Source: Eonycteris spelaea (Eukaryota; Chordata; Mammalia; Chiroptera; Pteropodidae). Taken from it: 64,000 bases of DNA. Every line of letters starts with the position of its first letter. The stretch's first letter is position 1. The stretch is from positions 62,001 to 126,000 of the forward strand of contig PUFA01000557.1 in the NCBI GenBank assembly GCA_003508835.1, written 5' to 3'. Positions 34,601-47,639 of this stretch are shown in pieces. The notes beneath the pieces were generated by a model. That model was not told where the DNA came from and did not search any database. It saw nothing but the letters and a program-made list of their open reading frames with translations. Both the position numbers and the translations under genes were made by a program.

Positions 34601-36419
34601 ACATCCAGCCATGAAAGAAATGAGAGTCTATAGATTTGTAGAAGGTATGCTATATTTTGAAGGTCTCCAGATCGTCAATGTAATGAATTAAAGAAGCCGA
34701 AGCAATTAATGGATGATTAGTTATACCATTTAAAGGAAGAAGCAGGGGACTGAAAACTCAAAATAATGGCCATTTTCAAGATCATTTGCATTTAGATGTT
34801 TGTTCAGATGTTCTCCTCTTTTCTGGCTCTGAATACCTTCTGGCTCAGCCCAGCTATGGAGCAGAGGTGGTATAGTCCACAGAACAGATATCCTCTGGTG
34901 GATAATCTGACATTGATGATACTTTGGATTTGCCAGCTGGCAGAGCAAACGACTAACTTGCTGATTTGAACTGCAATGCAGTTCAATTGTTTTGGCACCA
35001 GAGGCTGAATCTGAACCCTTTACAGGAAGAGCAGAGCACAATATAAATTTTTCTAGTTAGCTTTCAATTATATTTGGAAATGAAAATGATAAAATATAGA
35101 GACAATGTGGTCTAATTCTCAGTCGTGTTATGGACATGTTCAGGAGTAGGGGGAGCAAATGTGTTTCTAAAAACTTAGCATGCAGTAGAGTCCATCCTAG
35201 AATATAATCGTTGCTGTATGTTTTAAGTATTTAAATCACCTATCCTGGTGGGGTCTTGATCTTGGTTTGTTTTGTTATGCTATGAAAAGAAATGTATATT
35301 TGTTTCCCCACAGTATCTTTGATTTTGGGGTTTTAAAAAAAAAACAAATCACAAGGAGTGCAGTTTTTAAAGTTGGTTTTTAACAATGGTAGTGAAGACA
35401 GTATTGAGCATTTGAAACAGCCAGTGTGTTTTATATTGACCAAGTACTTGTGGACGACTGACCACATTGTACTGAGAGGAATCAGTTTACCTACACTGGA
35501 TCAGAGCCAAGTACAGACCATCCATCAGTTCATAGAAAACAGGAGAGCATCTTTCATGGCAGTGCATAGAGTATTGAGCTCTTGAAAACCCTGAAAAAAT
35601 TAGGAATTTAGAAAATAAATGGGAGGTAGAATTTTGATTCCTTTTTTAAAAAAAATAGATGTCTATATATGTGCTCTGATTTTAAGTATCATAAAATCTT
35701 AATTTTTTAAAGCACCTCTGGGATTGCCTAGATTCCCTTTGGAGAAGAGGGATTGGAGAGTTGTGGTAGTGGAAAAGCCCTAGTAAGAAAATATATGAGT
35801 TGATGTAAGATGGTGGAAGGAAGGCCAGCCATACATCCTAGTGTTTATAAACTTCTTGATTATGTGCCTCAAGGGAAGAAAATAGTCAAATAGTTTCCCA
35901 AATACTAGGCTTTCCAAGTAAAAACATTTGGCTGGAGTGAGTCTGCTTTTATGGAGAGGGCTGACCCAAGACAAGACATCTACACATGAAGGAGGGCAGC
36001 CACTACTGCATTAACTGAATATTAAGCTTTAGGTAGATTGTCTTGAATTTTGATAGCAAAATATTTTTAAATCTGTATGTTTTGCTTCCCCAATATGTAC
36101 TTACCGTATATTAGAAAGAAAAAAGTGAGGATTTCTCAGATCAGAGCTCCAAGGAACTGTGTAAATTTGAAATGAAATTGGTGTAGTGGACCTGTGGTGA
36201 CCACTCTTCTTTGCTCTGCCTCATTTTTGGTTGTTTGCTCCAAGAAGAGAAGTTCTTGGAATAGTAGGTGTTAGCAACTTCAAGCTATTCCCCAAATATT
36301 TGCTGGCCATAGTCCCATTTCTAAACATCTGGATCTGGGCAAAGTTGTGAAGTGATGTAGGGAACAAGATTGTTTTTTTCCACTGTGTAGTCTGATTTTG
36401 CCAAATCACCCAAGAAAGA

Positions 36420-36460
36420 AATAAAGTATATGATGTGTGGAGTTTGTGTTTCTTGGAGGG
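36420..36460 (+). terminator. CLCN5: Possible internal polyadenylation site
   Basis: AATAAA at 36,420-36,425 followed within 30 bases by a GT-rich stretch (tgatgtgtggagtttgtgtt). It could give a shorter 3' UTR. Confidence 0.35.
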
Positions 36461-37974
36461 GACCTATTGAGTCACCCAGCCCAATCTCACAGTCATAAAT
36501 CCCTACCTCTAAGTTCCTGCCAAAGGGTCTTCAGCCTCTGTGTGCACACTCATTGAATGAATATCTTGCCTAAAGAAAGGCATGTGACGGTATAAAAATA
36601 TGAGGGTTTTAAAAAATGGTCTCTGCCTTTCCTCTCTCCTTTTGTCTCACCCTCCTTCCCTCTCTCTTTTTTACTTTCTGTCTTGCTCTTTCTCTCCACC
36701 CTCCCCATGTCCTAAATTCAATTTTTTTCTCAATTGTTACCAGCATAACTTTTGAATGTGGACCTTGGGGAAGGGAGAAGTTCATTCTGAAAATAGAGAA
36801 TGGAAGATAATTCTGAGTTGATGGGGCCACCAGGACTTTACTCCACTGTAGAGGTGAAAGCCAGTGGTATTTGTTGGGAGTGTCAAGGGCTTTAGCATCT
36901 CAAGGCAGATACATGAAATATTCATTGCTAAACCTTATTATTATCTACCAGGCCAAATCTGTTGAAAGTCAGAGGCAGTCTAGGATTTGGTGAGTGAAAT
37001 GCCACCTGGCAAAAAGGGGACAAGGGAGTGGCCTGAGATGGTTTTATCAGGATGGGAATCATCAGCCTCATTATTATATTGAGTGTACCTCAAAGTATAT
37101 GGTAATTCAAGAGTGTTCCTTTTCCCTCCTCCATTTTACTTTATTCATTTTTCCTCCTTTCTTTCCTATTGTCCTGTCTTTTTACTACTCAGCTTTTAGT
37201 ATTTACTTTTTTATTATATATTTGGTCCTTTGGGACTATGTAATGATTAAGAATTAATTTCATTCTAGGTAACAAATGATGTGTTTAATATTTTTGTTCA
37301 TTTAAACTGTCTTTTGAAGCTATGCTGCTAACCAGGTACAGGCTAGAAAAGAGTTGGGCCTGATAGACAGCACCTAGTCATATCACTTAAGGATGACATT
37401 GATGTCATGATTGCGACTCCTCTTCATTTGACCAAGGCCAGCATCCTGCTTTTACCTCTGTCCATTCATTTCTGGCTTTAGTAAAAATACTCCCCTTTGG
37501 GTGAGCCAATGAGGCCAAGAGGGATAAGAGGGTTCTAGACCATGGACTGCTATATGAATATCTCTGTAATAAGCTCATTTGTAGCGTCAGCTCCAACTGC
37601 AGTGGCCAAAGAAAACCTGTCTGACTCGATGATTTAGTTCCTGAGAGTGGTAAAAGTTCAGCTGAAGTTAATACATAGACATCAACTAGGCATCTAGAAA
37701 CTAGCATCAACCAAAGCTAATTTAGCCTGAGTTTCCACAGGAAGCTTGGTGCTGAGCTGTTCAGAGCAATTATTTATCTGAGTGTTACTAACCCTTTAGT
37801 CACACCTTCTTAGCTTTATTTTAATGTTTAGAGATGTTGGTTCCCATTCATAGGCACAGCCTGTACCAAAGCTGTGGGTCACTGCTCACTTCATTCTGCT
37901 CCTTGGTCATGCATAGCAATAGTCTAAAAAGAAAGACATGGGCTGGGACGTTAGGAGACCTTTTCTGTTCCCTA

Positions 37975-38150
37975 TGCTTCTACTAATTAGCCTCGAGATC
38001 TTAACCACTCTGTGCCTCAGTGTTCCCATCTGCAAAATGGGGATAGTGTTACTTGCCCTACCTACCTCACAGGGTTGTTGTGAGGATAAATCGAGACAGT
38101 GAATGGAAAGTACTTTGACAAGTAAGTGCTATGCAAATTGTAAGAAATGG
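37975..38150 (+). repeat. MIR SINE, sense
   Basis: Clear MIR core: 'ctctgtgcctcagtgttccc', 'atctgcaaaatggggatagt', 'acctcacagggttgttgtga' and 'aagtactttgacaagtaagt'. Confidence 0.9.
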
Positions 38151-38291
38151 AAACAATCATGTTAAAGGTAATGGAATGGACATTGGCATAAGGGTTAATG
38201 GGATTGTCCAGCCCTTTCTCTGTGTGGCTTAATCCCAGGTTGCCATTGCTTTATACATTTTCACTTAGCACATATTTGTAATTATGCATGT

Positions 38292-38330
38292 AATAAAGCA
38301 CAGCCTTATTCAACCTGGTGTCTGGTGTGT
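38292..38330 (+). terminator. CLCN5: Probable main polyadenylation site of CLCN5
   Basis: AATAAA at 38,292-38,297, then a GT-rich downstream element (tggtgtctggtgtgtttctg) about 18-38 bases later. The distance from the stop codon, about 6.7 kb, fits the long CLCN5 3' UTR. After it repeat density rises. Confidence 0.55.
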
Positions 38331-41300
38331 TTCTGAGGACCCTCAATTTTGTAGCTGTTGATTTCTGATGATAAAATAAGGGGGCCAGGATGTGAGGGTT
38401 GGGGGAGGATAGTGTATCCGGCAACCACATACTTATACAAGCAAGCTCACTTATTAAAAAAGATTTATTAAATACCTAAGTATTTTTATGTTTACAGATT
38501 CATTAATACTTTTGACCATAAGGAGACAAATAAGGGGAAGCTTGTGTTTTCTGAAAGATTCCAGATACCTCATTTATTATGACTACTTAAATGTTCCTGT
38601 ATTGTACATTGGTGATACTTTCCTGATGGCATGAGAATTAACTGGGAGCTGTAGTTTTTCCTCTCTTTTTGAGCTTTTAATGGTGTAAGATTATGGGCTT
38701 TGAGAGGGCTCTTGGCTAAAGTCACTTCTTACAAGAAGTAGGATAGATGATTGAAATGTTTCTCCAATGAATAGTAGGGTTAATACTACCATCTTTATGG
38801 TGTGTTGGGATTAAAGTGTCTTCTGTGGGGAACCCTCCGAAGTAACCAGGAGTGGGGGTTCACACCTCTAGAACATGAAAAACAAAGGAAAGCTATATAA
38901 CAGGTTCTCTAATAACTTCATTTTGTTCAACATTGTTTGGTTATAACATTGATGAGATGTAGAAACTTAACTCTTGTTTATATCAATTAGCCTATGGTAA
39001 AATTGGTTTTGTTATGTCATTTCGCTTTAAGTTTCAGAACCTATCAACATAAAGTGAGGACTTGACATACTTTGAATTATGGCTTTTCTACTTTCTCATT
39101 CTAATTTTCCTGCATCTGATTCTTCTCTCTCTTCCTCTCTTTGTTAGCCAGACCACTACTAAGGCGGTTTGCCTTGCAAGTTTTCATTTAAGAATTTCTC
39201 CAGTTGACATTTGATCCCATTTGCACTGGTGTTGACTTGATATCTTGTTACTACCAAAAATTTTAATGCCTTTGGCCTATTTGGTATCATTTCATGGAGG
39301 ACACTTCTATGTAAAAAATAACTCCCTCATAAGCCTGAAAGTCTATGAAGAAATTTCAGTTTTTGGTGTCATTTATCATTTTAGTGGACCCCTTCCATAC
39401 TATCAGTATCCCAGCCTCTAATATAAGTGCCTTTTTGAGAAAAAATAATTCATATAGCTGTTGCCAGCTATCAACAACTTGCTATGAATTAGAGTGTCAT
39501 GTCTAGTTGCAGATAAAAGTGGCTTTGATGGAGTATGAAGTACTAATCTATCCATCTAGTACAGGAGCTGCCCAGAGAAAAACCTGGAAATGACCACCAG
39601 ATGTCAGTGCAATCATTAAAATACTAATGTAGCTAAGGGTTAGTCAAGAGAACTGTGTCTGAGGGTAGGCAGGGCAAGAAGCATTAATTCATGCATAGAA
39701 CTAGATGCTGGGAATACAAAATCCAGTCACAAGGTATTTCTTAGTTTATCAGACATTCTATTTTTAATGTATATAATAAAACATGCTTTTCTTATTTTAA
39801 AAAAATCAGTCCCTGTTTTTAAGAGTTTATCATCCTGGTATCTGAAAGTTGTAGTTTCTTTTTCAAAGCAGTGTCCAAGATAAAAACAATGAGGAAAGAA
39901 GGTTTTCAGTTCCTCCTTTATTAGAATGGCCATAAAATTTATTGTATGACTAGAACACTTTTGACAATAGGATGGTGGTGTTAATAATTATTCAGGGACA
40001 ACAGGCACAAACAGAGACTATTCCAGGTGTCTTTAAAAATTCAGGCTGCTATAACATCATAGACTGGGTGGTTGAGGAGGTTCCATGCTTATACATTATC
40101 CACTGCTAAGATCTCTAAATAGATATTTTAGGATCTTGATTCAGGAGGCTGCAGATAGAACAGAAGACAGATGGAGAAAAGAATGGAGAAAAGTATAAGA
40201 TTTAGAAACAGAGAACCTGGACTTGAGGGTTAATGAAAAGGAATTGCTACCGTTTTTGATAAAATAAAATTTAGAATCTCTAATATTGGAGTTAGAGGAT
40301 GAATCTCCTCTTGAAAAGGGGCTTCTGGACCTCACACTATGGCTTTGTGTTCCATTCTCTTTACCATTTAGGCAATTTTTCTGGTTACTTCATTGGTCTT
40401 GGGGCATGGTGGAGATCACTCCTTTTTCAATATTCTAGTCTAAGAGTATTTTACAGCTGAGGTAGAGGTAGAACTTTTAGTCTAAAAGCTTAAGGGAAAT
40501 AAAAGAGTCAGTATGATGTGCAATGAGCTCATTTGGCTGACCCTGACTGTGCATCAGAATAATCTGAGAAGTGTATTAAAATAGAGCTTCCTGGAGTTTC
40601 AGTGTCATACCTTGGACTAGTAGTTGGAAAACCATATGGGAGTAGTATAGGCTTCACCCCACCCTGAAGCCTTCTCAGCCTCCTATGTGGTGGGCTCCAT
40701 CTTAGCATTGTATAGGAGAACTCTCTGTTCTATTTGTTCAATGTTGTATCCCAAGTACCAAATACAGTGCCCAGAACAGAGCAGGATCTCCGAAAATACA
40801 GTAGGGTGGAATGGCTGGTTGTGTAAAGCTTGCCACCTTAGTGTCTGCCTCCTGCCTGAAGATGTGTCTGTTTCCTAGATGTAAAGCACCTTCTAGGGCA
40901 CCACATATACCCACCTACAACTGGTTCTTTTATTTTTATAAGTCACAACCTGATAATCACCATTTCATACAACTCTCTATAGGTGACCGAGGGGCATGGT
41001 TTTATTTCAATCTCTGCTACTTTATTTGCCATGTCTTGATTTTTTTGTACATGATTTGACTTCTGAACCTCAGTAATTTCATCTGTAAAGTAGGAATGAT
41101 GATAAAACCTGTCTCATTGTACCGTTGAAATGAATCAAAACTAGGTATGAAAGCTGGGCTTTACAAGTTGGCTATACAAACATCATTGTTATTCAACTGG
41201 TTCTGAGGAATAAAGTAGATAATTCACTCAACCAATGTTTATTGAGCACCACTAGGCAGTGGGAATTCAATGAAAGGAAACATAAGACCTATTCCCTAGA

Positions 41301-41566
41301 TGAAAATCCAAAACACAGTCAATTCAGAATGGCATAAACCAGCAGAATATTCTAGTGACAGATTTTTTCCCCAAGTCTAATATTTATGAGTTGCTGTCCT
41401 CTCCTGAATATTAGCAGAATCTTGGTACCTCTGCTCCCACCAAAATGTTTCCCAATTATTTCTGCTTCCACAGCTCTGATATATCCACTAAACCAGGGCA
41501 TCCTGGGTATACTCAAACCAGTCTGTCGCCCATGGTTGGCAAGAGGGATGCACCCACTTTGTTCCC

Positions 41567-41612
41567 TCCAGCTCCAGCTCCAGCTCTAGCTCCAGCTCCA
41601 GCTCCAGCTCCC
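41567..41612. repeat. CTCCAG hexamer microsatellite
   Basis: About seven copies of CTCCAG, one altered to CTCTAG. In one frame it reads as alternating Pro-Ala, but there is no other sign of coding. Confidence 0.9.
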
Positions 41613-41869
41613 ACTTGGCCACATCTGAAGCCTACAAAGCCACTCAGAGAACTCTTTCTTACCATAGATATCACCCAGCCTGACAAAGCCAAATGTACCC
41701 CTTCCCTCTTTGCCTGTCTTCCATCATAACTCCACTTTCTAGTTCCAGTTACAAAACCAAACTCCCTTGTATATGATGAATACCAACAGATATGGCTGTG
41801 TGTATGTGGGGAGTGGAGAGGAGGGTTATATACACAAGCAGCAATATACTATAAATCGTTTATTACAAC

Positions 41870-42030
41870 ATACTCTTCAAGTTCACAATAACTGTGAGGT
41901 AGGTAAAATATGAGGAAGCTAAGACTAACACTTTGTTGTGATTTGTCCATTATCTCAGATGCTGGGAGTGTTGTAACAGAAACTGGACCTCAATGTTTTC
42001 AACACCAAGTCCAGTGATATTTCTCTTAAT
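41870..42030 (-). repeat. MIR SINE, antisense
   Basis: Reverse-complement MIR order: 'aataactgtgaggtaggta', 'tgaggaagctaagactaac', 'gaaactggacctcaatgttt' and 'caccaagtccagtgatattt'. Diverged. Confidence 0.6.
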
Positions 42031-42589
42031 CTGGGGCTAAGTATTCCTGTTCATACTGAATGTTTCCAGGTCAGTTTATGAGAAGAGAGTAATAGGAGCC
42101 TGCATGATTACTCAGTTGGCCTAGTGTTAAAATTTTAATGTGTGTGCAAATCTGTATGGAGATATGTAGAGATGATCAGAAACAATTCTAGAAAGGAGAT
42201 CTCCAAAGAGGTATCTTTTAAAATGTGGATGTGTAGAAAAGTGAAAAGTGAGAATGGATAGGGGTAGGGGAACAGTGCCTAGGGTCCTATATTTACTAAT
42301 TTACTTCTCTCAGTATTACTTGAAATTTTTACCCAAAGCTTATATCAGTTTCATAATTTTTAAGAGTAAACATCCAGGAGAGAAAACAGCATTTTTATAT
42401 ATGTCATTATAAGATGTATTCATCTCATCAATTAGAAGCTATTTTTTTTTCCTTCAAACTAATATATAATGAAAACTAAAGCCTTAAGTCCAGTAAGTTG
42501 TTGTTATGATGAAAGTTCCTATCCCTCGCAGGGGAATCATGACTCATGCAGCCACAGGAGCTGTTTAATAATCTAACACAACATCCAGA

Positions 42590-42749
42590 ATAATCTTTTT
42601 GAAACATAAATCAGATCATATCACTTACCTGATTTGAAACCCTTTGGTGACTTCCCATTACATTCATTACATTCAGAGCAAATCCAAACCCCTTAACCTG
42701 GCCTCTGAGGCCTTCCATGATCTTTTTCTGGCCTATCTTGCTAATCTCA
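42590..42749 (+). mobile_element. L2 LINE, 5' part, interrupted
   Basis: L2 late-ORF text: 'aaccctttggtgacttccca', 'cagagcaaatccaaacccct' and 'ggcctctgaggccttccatg'. It stops where an LTR is inserted and resumes at 43,216. Confidence 0.8.
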
Positions 42750-43215
42750 TGTTATGTATTGAACTGTGTCCACCTAAAATTATTTCTTGTGCTAAAGTCA
42801 AATCCAAATATCTCAGAATGTGACCTTATTTGGGGTAGGGTCATAGCAGATGTGATTAATTAAATTAATGAGGTTGTACTAGAGTAGGGTGGGCACTTTT
42901 CCAACATGACTGGTGTCCTTATAAGACAGACAAATTTGGAAACAAGCACACACATACAGGGAGAACACCATGTGAAGATGAAGACAGAGATCGGAGCTGT
43001 GCAGAAACAAGCCAAGGAACACCAGAGATTGCCAGCAAATACTGAGAAGCTAGGAGAGAGGCACAAAAAAATTCTCTTTCACAACCCTAGAAGGAGCAAA
43101 CCCGTCTGTCACCTTGACCTCAGACTCCTGGCCTCCAGAACCAAGACAACAAATTTCTGTTGTTTAAGCCACCTAGTTTGTGGTACTTTGTTATGGCGGC
43201 CCTCACAACCTAACA
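42750..43215 (+). mobile_element. MLT1-like (ERVL-MaLR) solo LTR inserted in an L2
   Basis: Begins TGTTATG and ends CCTAACA (TG...CA). Typical interior: 'atctcagaatgtgaccttat', 'tgactggtgtccttataaga', 'ctggcctccagaacc' and 'ttgtttaagccacctagttt'. The 5-bp flanks (tctca and ttctt) no longer match, as expected for an old insertion. The exact subfamily is uncertain. The small open frames inside are spurious. Confidence 0.8.
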
Positions 43216-43640
43216 TTCTTCATCTCTAGCATTCACCCCTTCTCTCACTTGTCCCAGCACACTATTTTTCTTTTCAGTTCCTTACACACCCAGGTTATTC
43301 CTGCCTCAGGATCTTTGCATTAGTTCTTTCATTTTTCTCAAATGTACCTCCCTCAGACTTTCAAATGATTCGTTCCTTCCTGTTATTCAGTTTAAATGTC
43401 TTCTCTTACAGAGGTCTTCCCTGATCTCCCAGTTATTCTTAATTGCTTCATGCTCCCTTTTTTTCTACTGAATACTCATTATTATCTGATGTTTTCTTGT
43501 TTTCATTTATGGTATATTTATCCCAATTAGAATGTATATAACACAGGGATTTTATTTACCATTGTATCCCCAGCTTCTACCTAGACATACCTGGCACACT
43601 ATAGGCACTCAATGAATATATGTTGAATGAATGGGATGAG
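43216..43640 (+). mobile_element. L2 LINE, 3' part
   Basis: Continues the L2: 'ttcctgcctcaggatctttg', 'gtcttccctgatctcccagt', 'cattgtatccccagcttcta', then an end near 'tgttgaatgaatg'. Confidence 0.85.
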
Positions 43641-43794
43641 TTCTTCTCTGGTATATTTGTTCACAAAGCATTTATTGAATCTCTACTATTTAAGAGCCAC
43701 TGAGATAGAACTCAAGGCACAAAGGCAAATGAGATAGGGTCACTTCCCTTTGACTTTCTAAAAGTCTGTGGCTACTACTATATCTCAATACTGA

Positions 43795-44035
43795 TGTAGT
43801 AGGAAGAACTTGGGCTTTGAAGTCTGACAGGTCTAAGTTCATATTCTTGCTCTGCTACTTACTAGCTGTATAATCCTGGACAAGGCACTTAACCTCTGTA
43901 ACTCAATAATTTCTTCTGCCAAATGAAGAAAATATTGATACCTAATCCAGAGAGCTGTAGTAAGAAAGAAATGAGATGCTGTGGATAAAAAGTTTAACAG
44001 TGCCTGGTAACCAGTAGGTGCTAAAAAATTGCCTA
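43795..44035 (+). repeat. MIR SINE, sense
   Basis: MIR order: 'gaacttgggctttgaagtct', 'ttgctctgctacttactagc', 'aggcacttaacctctgtaac' and 'cagtgcctggtaaccagtag'. Confidence 0.85.
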
Positions 44036-44596
44036 CTGTACTTCTATTTCATCCTAATTAAATAATCAGGGCCCTTCAACTCACAGCTCTTTGCCTTCCT
44101 TTGGGGGAAATCAGCAGTTACCCAGGATAGCAGTAGAAATAATTCAGCCTAAATGAAGCCCTGGGGATCTCGAGCCATTCAGGTGGAGAAGTCTCATCTT
44201 GGAAAAAAACATGCAACCTATTTCCATTCATGCCCTATATATGAGGTAGTCATTCATTCATTTATTTAATTATTGAACATCTATTCTGTTCCAAGCACTG
44301 TACCAAGTGTTGGGATACAGCAGCAAACAACATGGACACAGTCCTGTCTTCATAGGGTTTACAGGCTAGTGGATTTTTTGTTTGTTTGCTTTATGTATAC
44401 TCTTTCAGCAAATGTTTTTGGGCCTGGAAGTTCCAGGGTTTCTAGAGGGAATGGTGACCATGGTCACCAGTCATTATGCCACTACCAGCTGACACCCCAG
44501 ATGACCAAGTGGCCCTGGATCTATGGCAGGTATTGGCAATGGTGTTTGTCCGTGGCATTCCGTAGGCCTAGGAACCCCCTGAAAATTATCATTTAA
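44036..44596. other. Intergenic sequence before the nested L1
   Basis: Includes an old repeat near 44,245-44,370 ('attcattcatttatttaatt', 'gatacagcagcaaacaacat'). No gene recognised. Confidence 0.55.
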
Positions 44597-44608
44597 AAAA
44601 AGTCCATG
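44597..44608 (+). repeat. Target-site duplication of the long L1, left copy
   Basis: aaaaagtccatg, identical to 60,839-60,850. The A-rich start fits the L1 endonuclease preference. Confidence 0.85.
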
Positions 44609-45183
44609 AGGAGAATGAGACAAGATGACAGACTTTATAAAAGTGGGGTTTGCCTCCTCTCAGGACCACATTAAGATTACAACCAAATTATAAAGTAATC
44701 AATGTGGATAATCACCTGAAGTCCAGCTGATCATAGCATATATGTCTGATGATATAAAGAAGGAGCCACATTGAAGCCAGTAGAAGGGGCAAAGACACAA
44801 ATCAGCCAAAGAGTAGAATAGGCCAAAGAATCCAGTGGCAGTGGAGCACCAGGAGGAGAGTAAGGCTGCAGAGGCCCTCCTGAAGGAGAGAGGGGTCTTG
44901 CCCCATATGGAGGCTCCCCAGCCCAGAGTCCCAGCCCAGGGAAGAGGAGTTCCCAAAAAATCTGACTAAAAACCAGTGGGTAATCTGGGTGAGACAAAGG
45001 AGACTAAAATCTCAGACGCCTCTTTAAGGGGCCCACACACAGACACTCTTGCCACGGACACACACCCTGGGTGCTGACAGAGAGATGGAGGCTTGGGCAA
45101 GAGTCACACGGGGAAAGTCTGCATTACATTACAGTGGAGAGAGGGCTGGATAGGCAGCCACCATTGTGCCTTAGGCGGGGGCC

Positions 45184-46495
45184 CCCTTCGGGACAGTCTA
45201 CAGACGGGAGCCAGCTTGCCTGTGCTGAACCCTCCCCTGACACAACCAGTTATGAAGCAGTGTTGGCCTGAGGATATCGGCCTGCCTTACCCAACCTTTA
45301 GATTGCCCAGGAAGGCTTGTTGCCTGGAGGCTGCCCCACCCTGCCCCTTTCCAGGACGAACATTTGGTGCAGGCATCAGACCTCAGCCAGTGCTATGAGG
45401 GAATTTTTGGGAAAATAGTTTCAGGCAGGTCACTGCTGCCAATATGATCTAGGGTAGATCCTGGGGATCTCTGGGCCAGTCCCAGACCACAACTGGTCAC
45501 TGTTATCTGTGACTTTTACAGGAACTTGCAGACACAGAAATTGCAGCAAAACTGAGTCTTTAATAACCTGATGGCTCATATCTCCCTGAGGCCCTGCCCC
45601 ACCCAACCCACAAATTGCCTGTGGTGGCCTATTGAAAGGCAACCCCCCTGCCCTGCCCCTTTCTGGGCCTTGCATTATGCAGAGGCAACAGACCTCAGCT
45701 AGTACAATGTGCGCATTTTGGGGAAATCAGTTGTGGGCAGATCAACTCTGCTTGTATGAGCTGCTATATCACTTGGGCGTATCACAGGGGTCTGTGGAAC
45801 TGCCCCAGATGGTGGTTGGTCTCACTGATCTGTGACTACTGCAGGAACTCGCAGACACAGATGTTGCAGCAAAACTGAGGTTGAGTTGGCCTCATGGTCA
45901 GTGCCTCCCTGAGATCCCACCCCAGCCAATCCAAAAATTGTCACAATCCATTGACAGGCAGCCACCTCCACTCTGCCCCTTACTAGGGTTGCGCATTCTG
46001 TGCAGGCAACAGACTTTGGCTAGTGCAGTGCACAAATTTTTGGGAAAGCAGTGGTGGGCAGGTCACTGCTTTCAGTACAAGATATCATATTGCTTGGGTG
46101 GATCTTAAGGATTTATGGGCCTGTCCCAGATGGCAGTAGATCTCACAGTGATCTGTGACTTTTGCGGGAGCCTGCAGAGCCAGAACTGGCAGCAAACCTG
46201 GTGCTCTATAGACCTGATGGACCCATGACTCACTGAGACGTCACCCCACCCTACCCACAAATTACCTGCGGCAAGCCTGCTTTAAGGCAACCCAGTCCCA
46301 TTTTGTGCTTTCCTTGGGACACAAATTCAACAGCAAACAACAACACTCAGTTCGTGTGGCCCACACAAAGCCTGTGTATCTCGGGAGAGACTTTCAGTGG
46401 TGGAAAACAAACTCATGCCCATGAGCTACAGTAATTCTTGAACAGATCTCAGGTGTTTGCAAACCTGAGGTGGGCAGTGGCTAGCCTTGCTGCGA
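45184..46495 (+). repeat. Tandem monomers in the L1 5' UTR, about 323 bp each
   Basis: A landmark of the form ctgtgactNNtNcaggaact, followed by a cagacacag/gcagcaaaactgag segment, recurs at 45,507, 45,830 and 46,153 (spacing 323 and 323) and again at 46,496 in altered form (spacing 343). A further unit can be followed upstream to about 45,184. Within each unit the features cagacctcagc, gggcaggtcactgct and tgccccacccaa recur in the same order. Confidence 0.8.
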
Positions 46496-47438
46496 TCTGA
46501 GATTTTTACAGGAAGCCGTAAAGACAGTGCTGGCATGAAAACTGACACTACAGTGGAAGGGAGAAATCTACTTAATATTTCCAGGAGACCCCCAGGTTCC
46601 CTGCACCACCCAACACTCATAACACCCAGAGGCTCTTCCAGTTGTGGGGTCTTAGTTGCTCTGTTGTAGTCCAATGACAGCCTCAGGCCTGAAGGCAACT
46701 GATCCTTTTGCTAACCTGCCCCAGGCCTGGTACTGGGGATAACTGGACCATGGCCTACAGTGTTGTCTTTACCACTTACCTATATATCCAGCATAGGCAG
46801 CAACCATGTAAGGATCACTTTGTAGCTCCCACCACGTAACCCTGAGCAATCACAGGCAGCAGCCGAACTTGGCCTACTGGGGAGCCCCCTCAAAGGGACC
46901 ATAAAACCAATGCACCTGGAGGCTGCCACTGGACCACATCAGAGCAACTCCTGACTAGTCCCATAAGTGGTACACACAAAAGGTGGTTGCAACAAGTACA
47001 CAAGCCTGCCAGGGCAAATCCCACTCAGTGGAGTCAGCCTCCACACAGCAACTCTTATCCTGTGGGTACAGCCAATTCCCACAGTCAGTCAGCCCGAGCG
47101 TTAATCCCATCCACTGATATACTAACACCAATAAAGGTTTAGCTACAACAGAAGATCACACACAAACCACACAAAGATCATATCCAGAGCCCCCAGCACA
47201 GGTGATTAGGGAGAGTGTACCACTGAGCCACACAGAAACACCTTCCACATAAGGCCATCTGGCCAAAGCTAAGAGACGAAACAAATCTTCCTAACACATA
47301 GAAATGAACACAGAGAGGTTAAGAAAAGGAGAAAAGAAACATACCACAGATTAAACAACAGGAGGAAACTCCAGAAAATAATCTAAATGAAATGGAGGTA
47401 AGTAACCTACTAGAGACAGAGTTCAAAATAATATTTAT

Positions 47439-47450
47439 AAGAATGCTCAC
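47439..47450 (+). repeat. Target-site duplication of the small L1, left copy
   Basis: aagaatgctcac, identical to 47,717-47,728. Removing one copy and the insert rejoins the L1 ORF1 region. Confidence 0.85.
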
Positions 47451-47568
47451 TGACAGAAAGAAATCTAACTATGGGAGGTGAGCATACAGTATAAACATAT
47501 ACATGCCTTACTGTTAAAGTGTACAGCTGAAACTTACTGGATTTCATTAACCAATGTCACCACAAAAA

Positions 47569-47639
<71 letters not shown>

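Larger units (their letters stand above)
31634..38315 (+). other. CLCN5: Probable long 3' UTR of CLCN5
   Basis: About 6.7 kb without splice structure or coding content, unusually poor in young repeats. It runs to a well-formed polyadenylation site. A multi-kilobase 3' UTR is known for CLCN5. A MIR lies at about 37,975-38,150. The minus-strand open frame of 152 codons at 32,491-32,949 has no family features. The end is inferred from signals alone. Confidence 0.65.
38331..42585. other. Intergenic sequence with old repeats
   Basis: No gene recognised. It holds a possible hAT/MER20-like piece near 40,525-40,645, a partial sense MIR at about 41,068-41,180, an old repeat near 41,220-41,300, a hexamer microsatellite at about 41.57 kb and an antisense MIR at about 41,870-42,030. 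The remaining parts, including 38.4-40.5 kb, show nothing specific. Confidence 0.6.

Noticed and set aside
41445..41729. Open frame with a Pro-Ala repeat
   Set aside because: The repeat is the CTCCAG microsatellite; nothing else supports coding.
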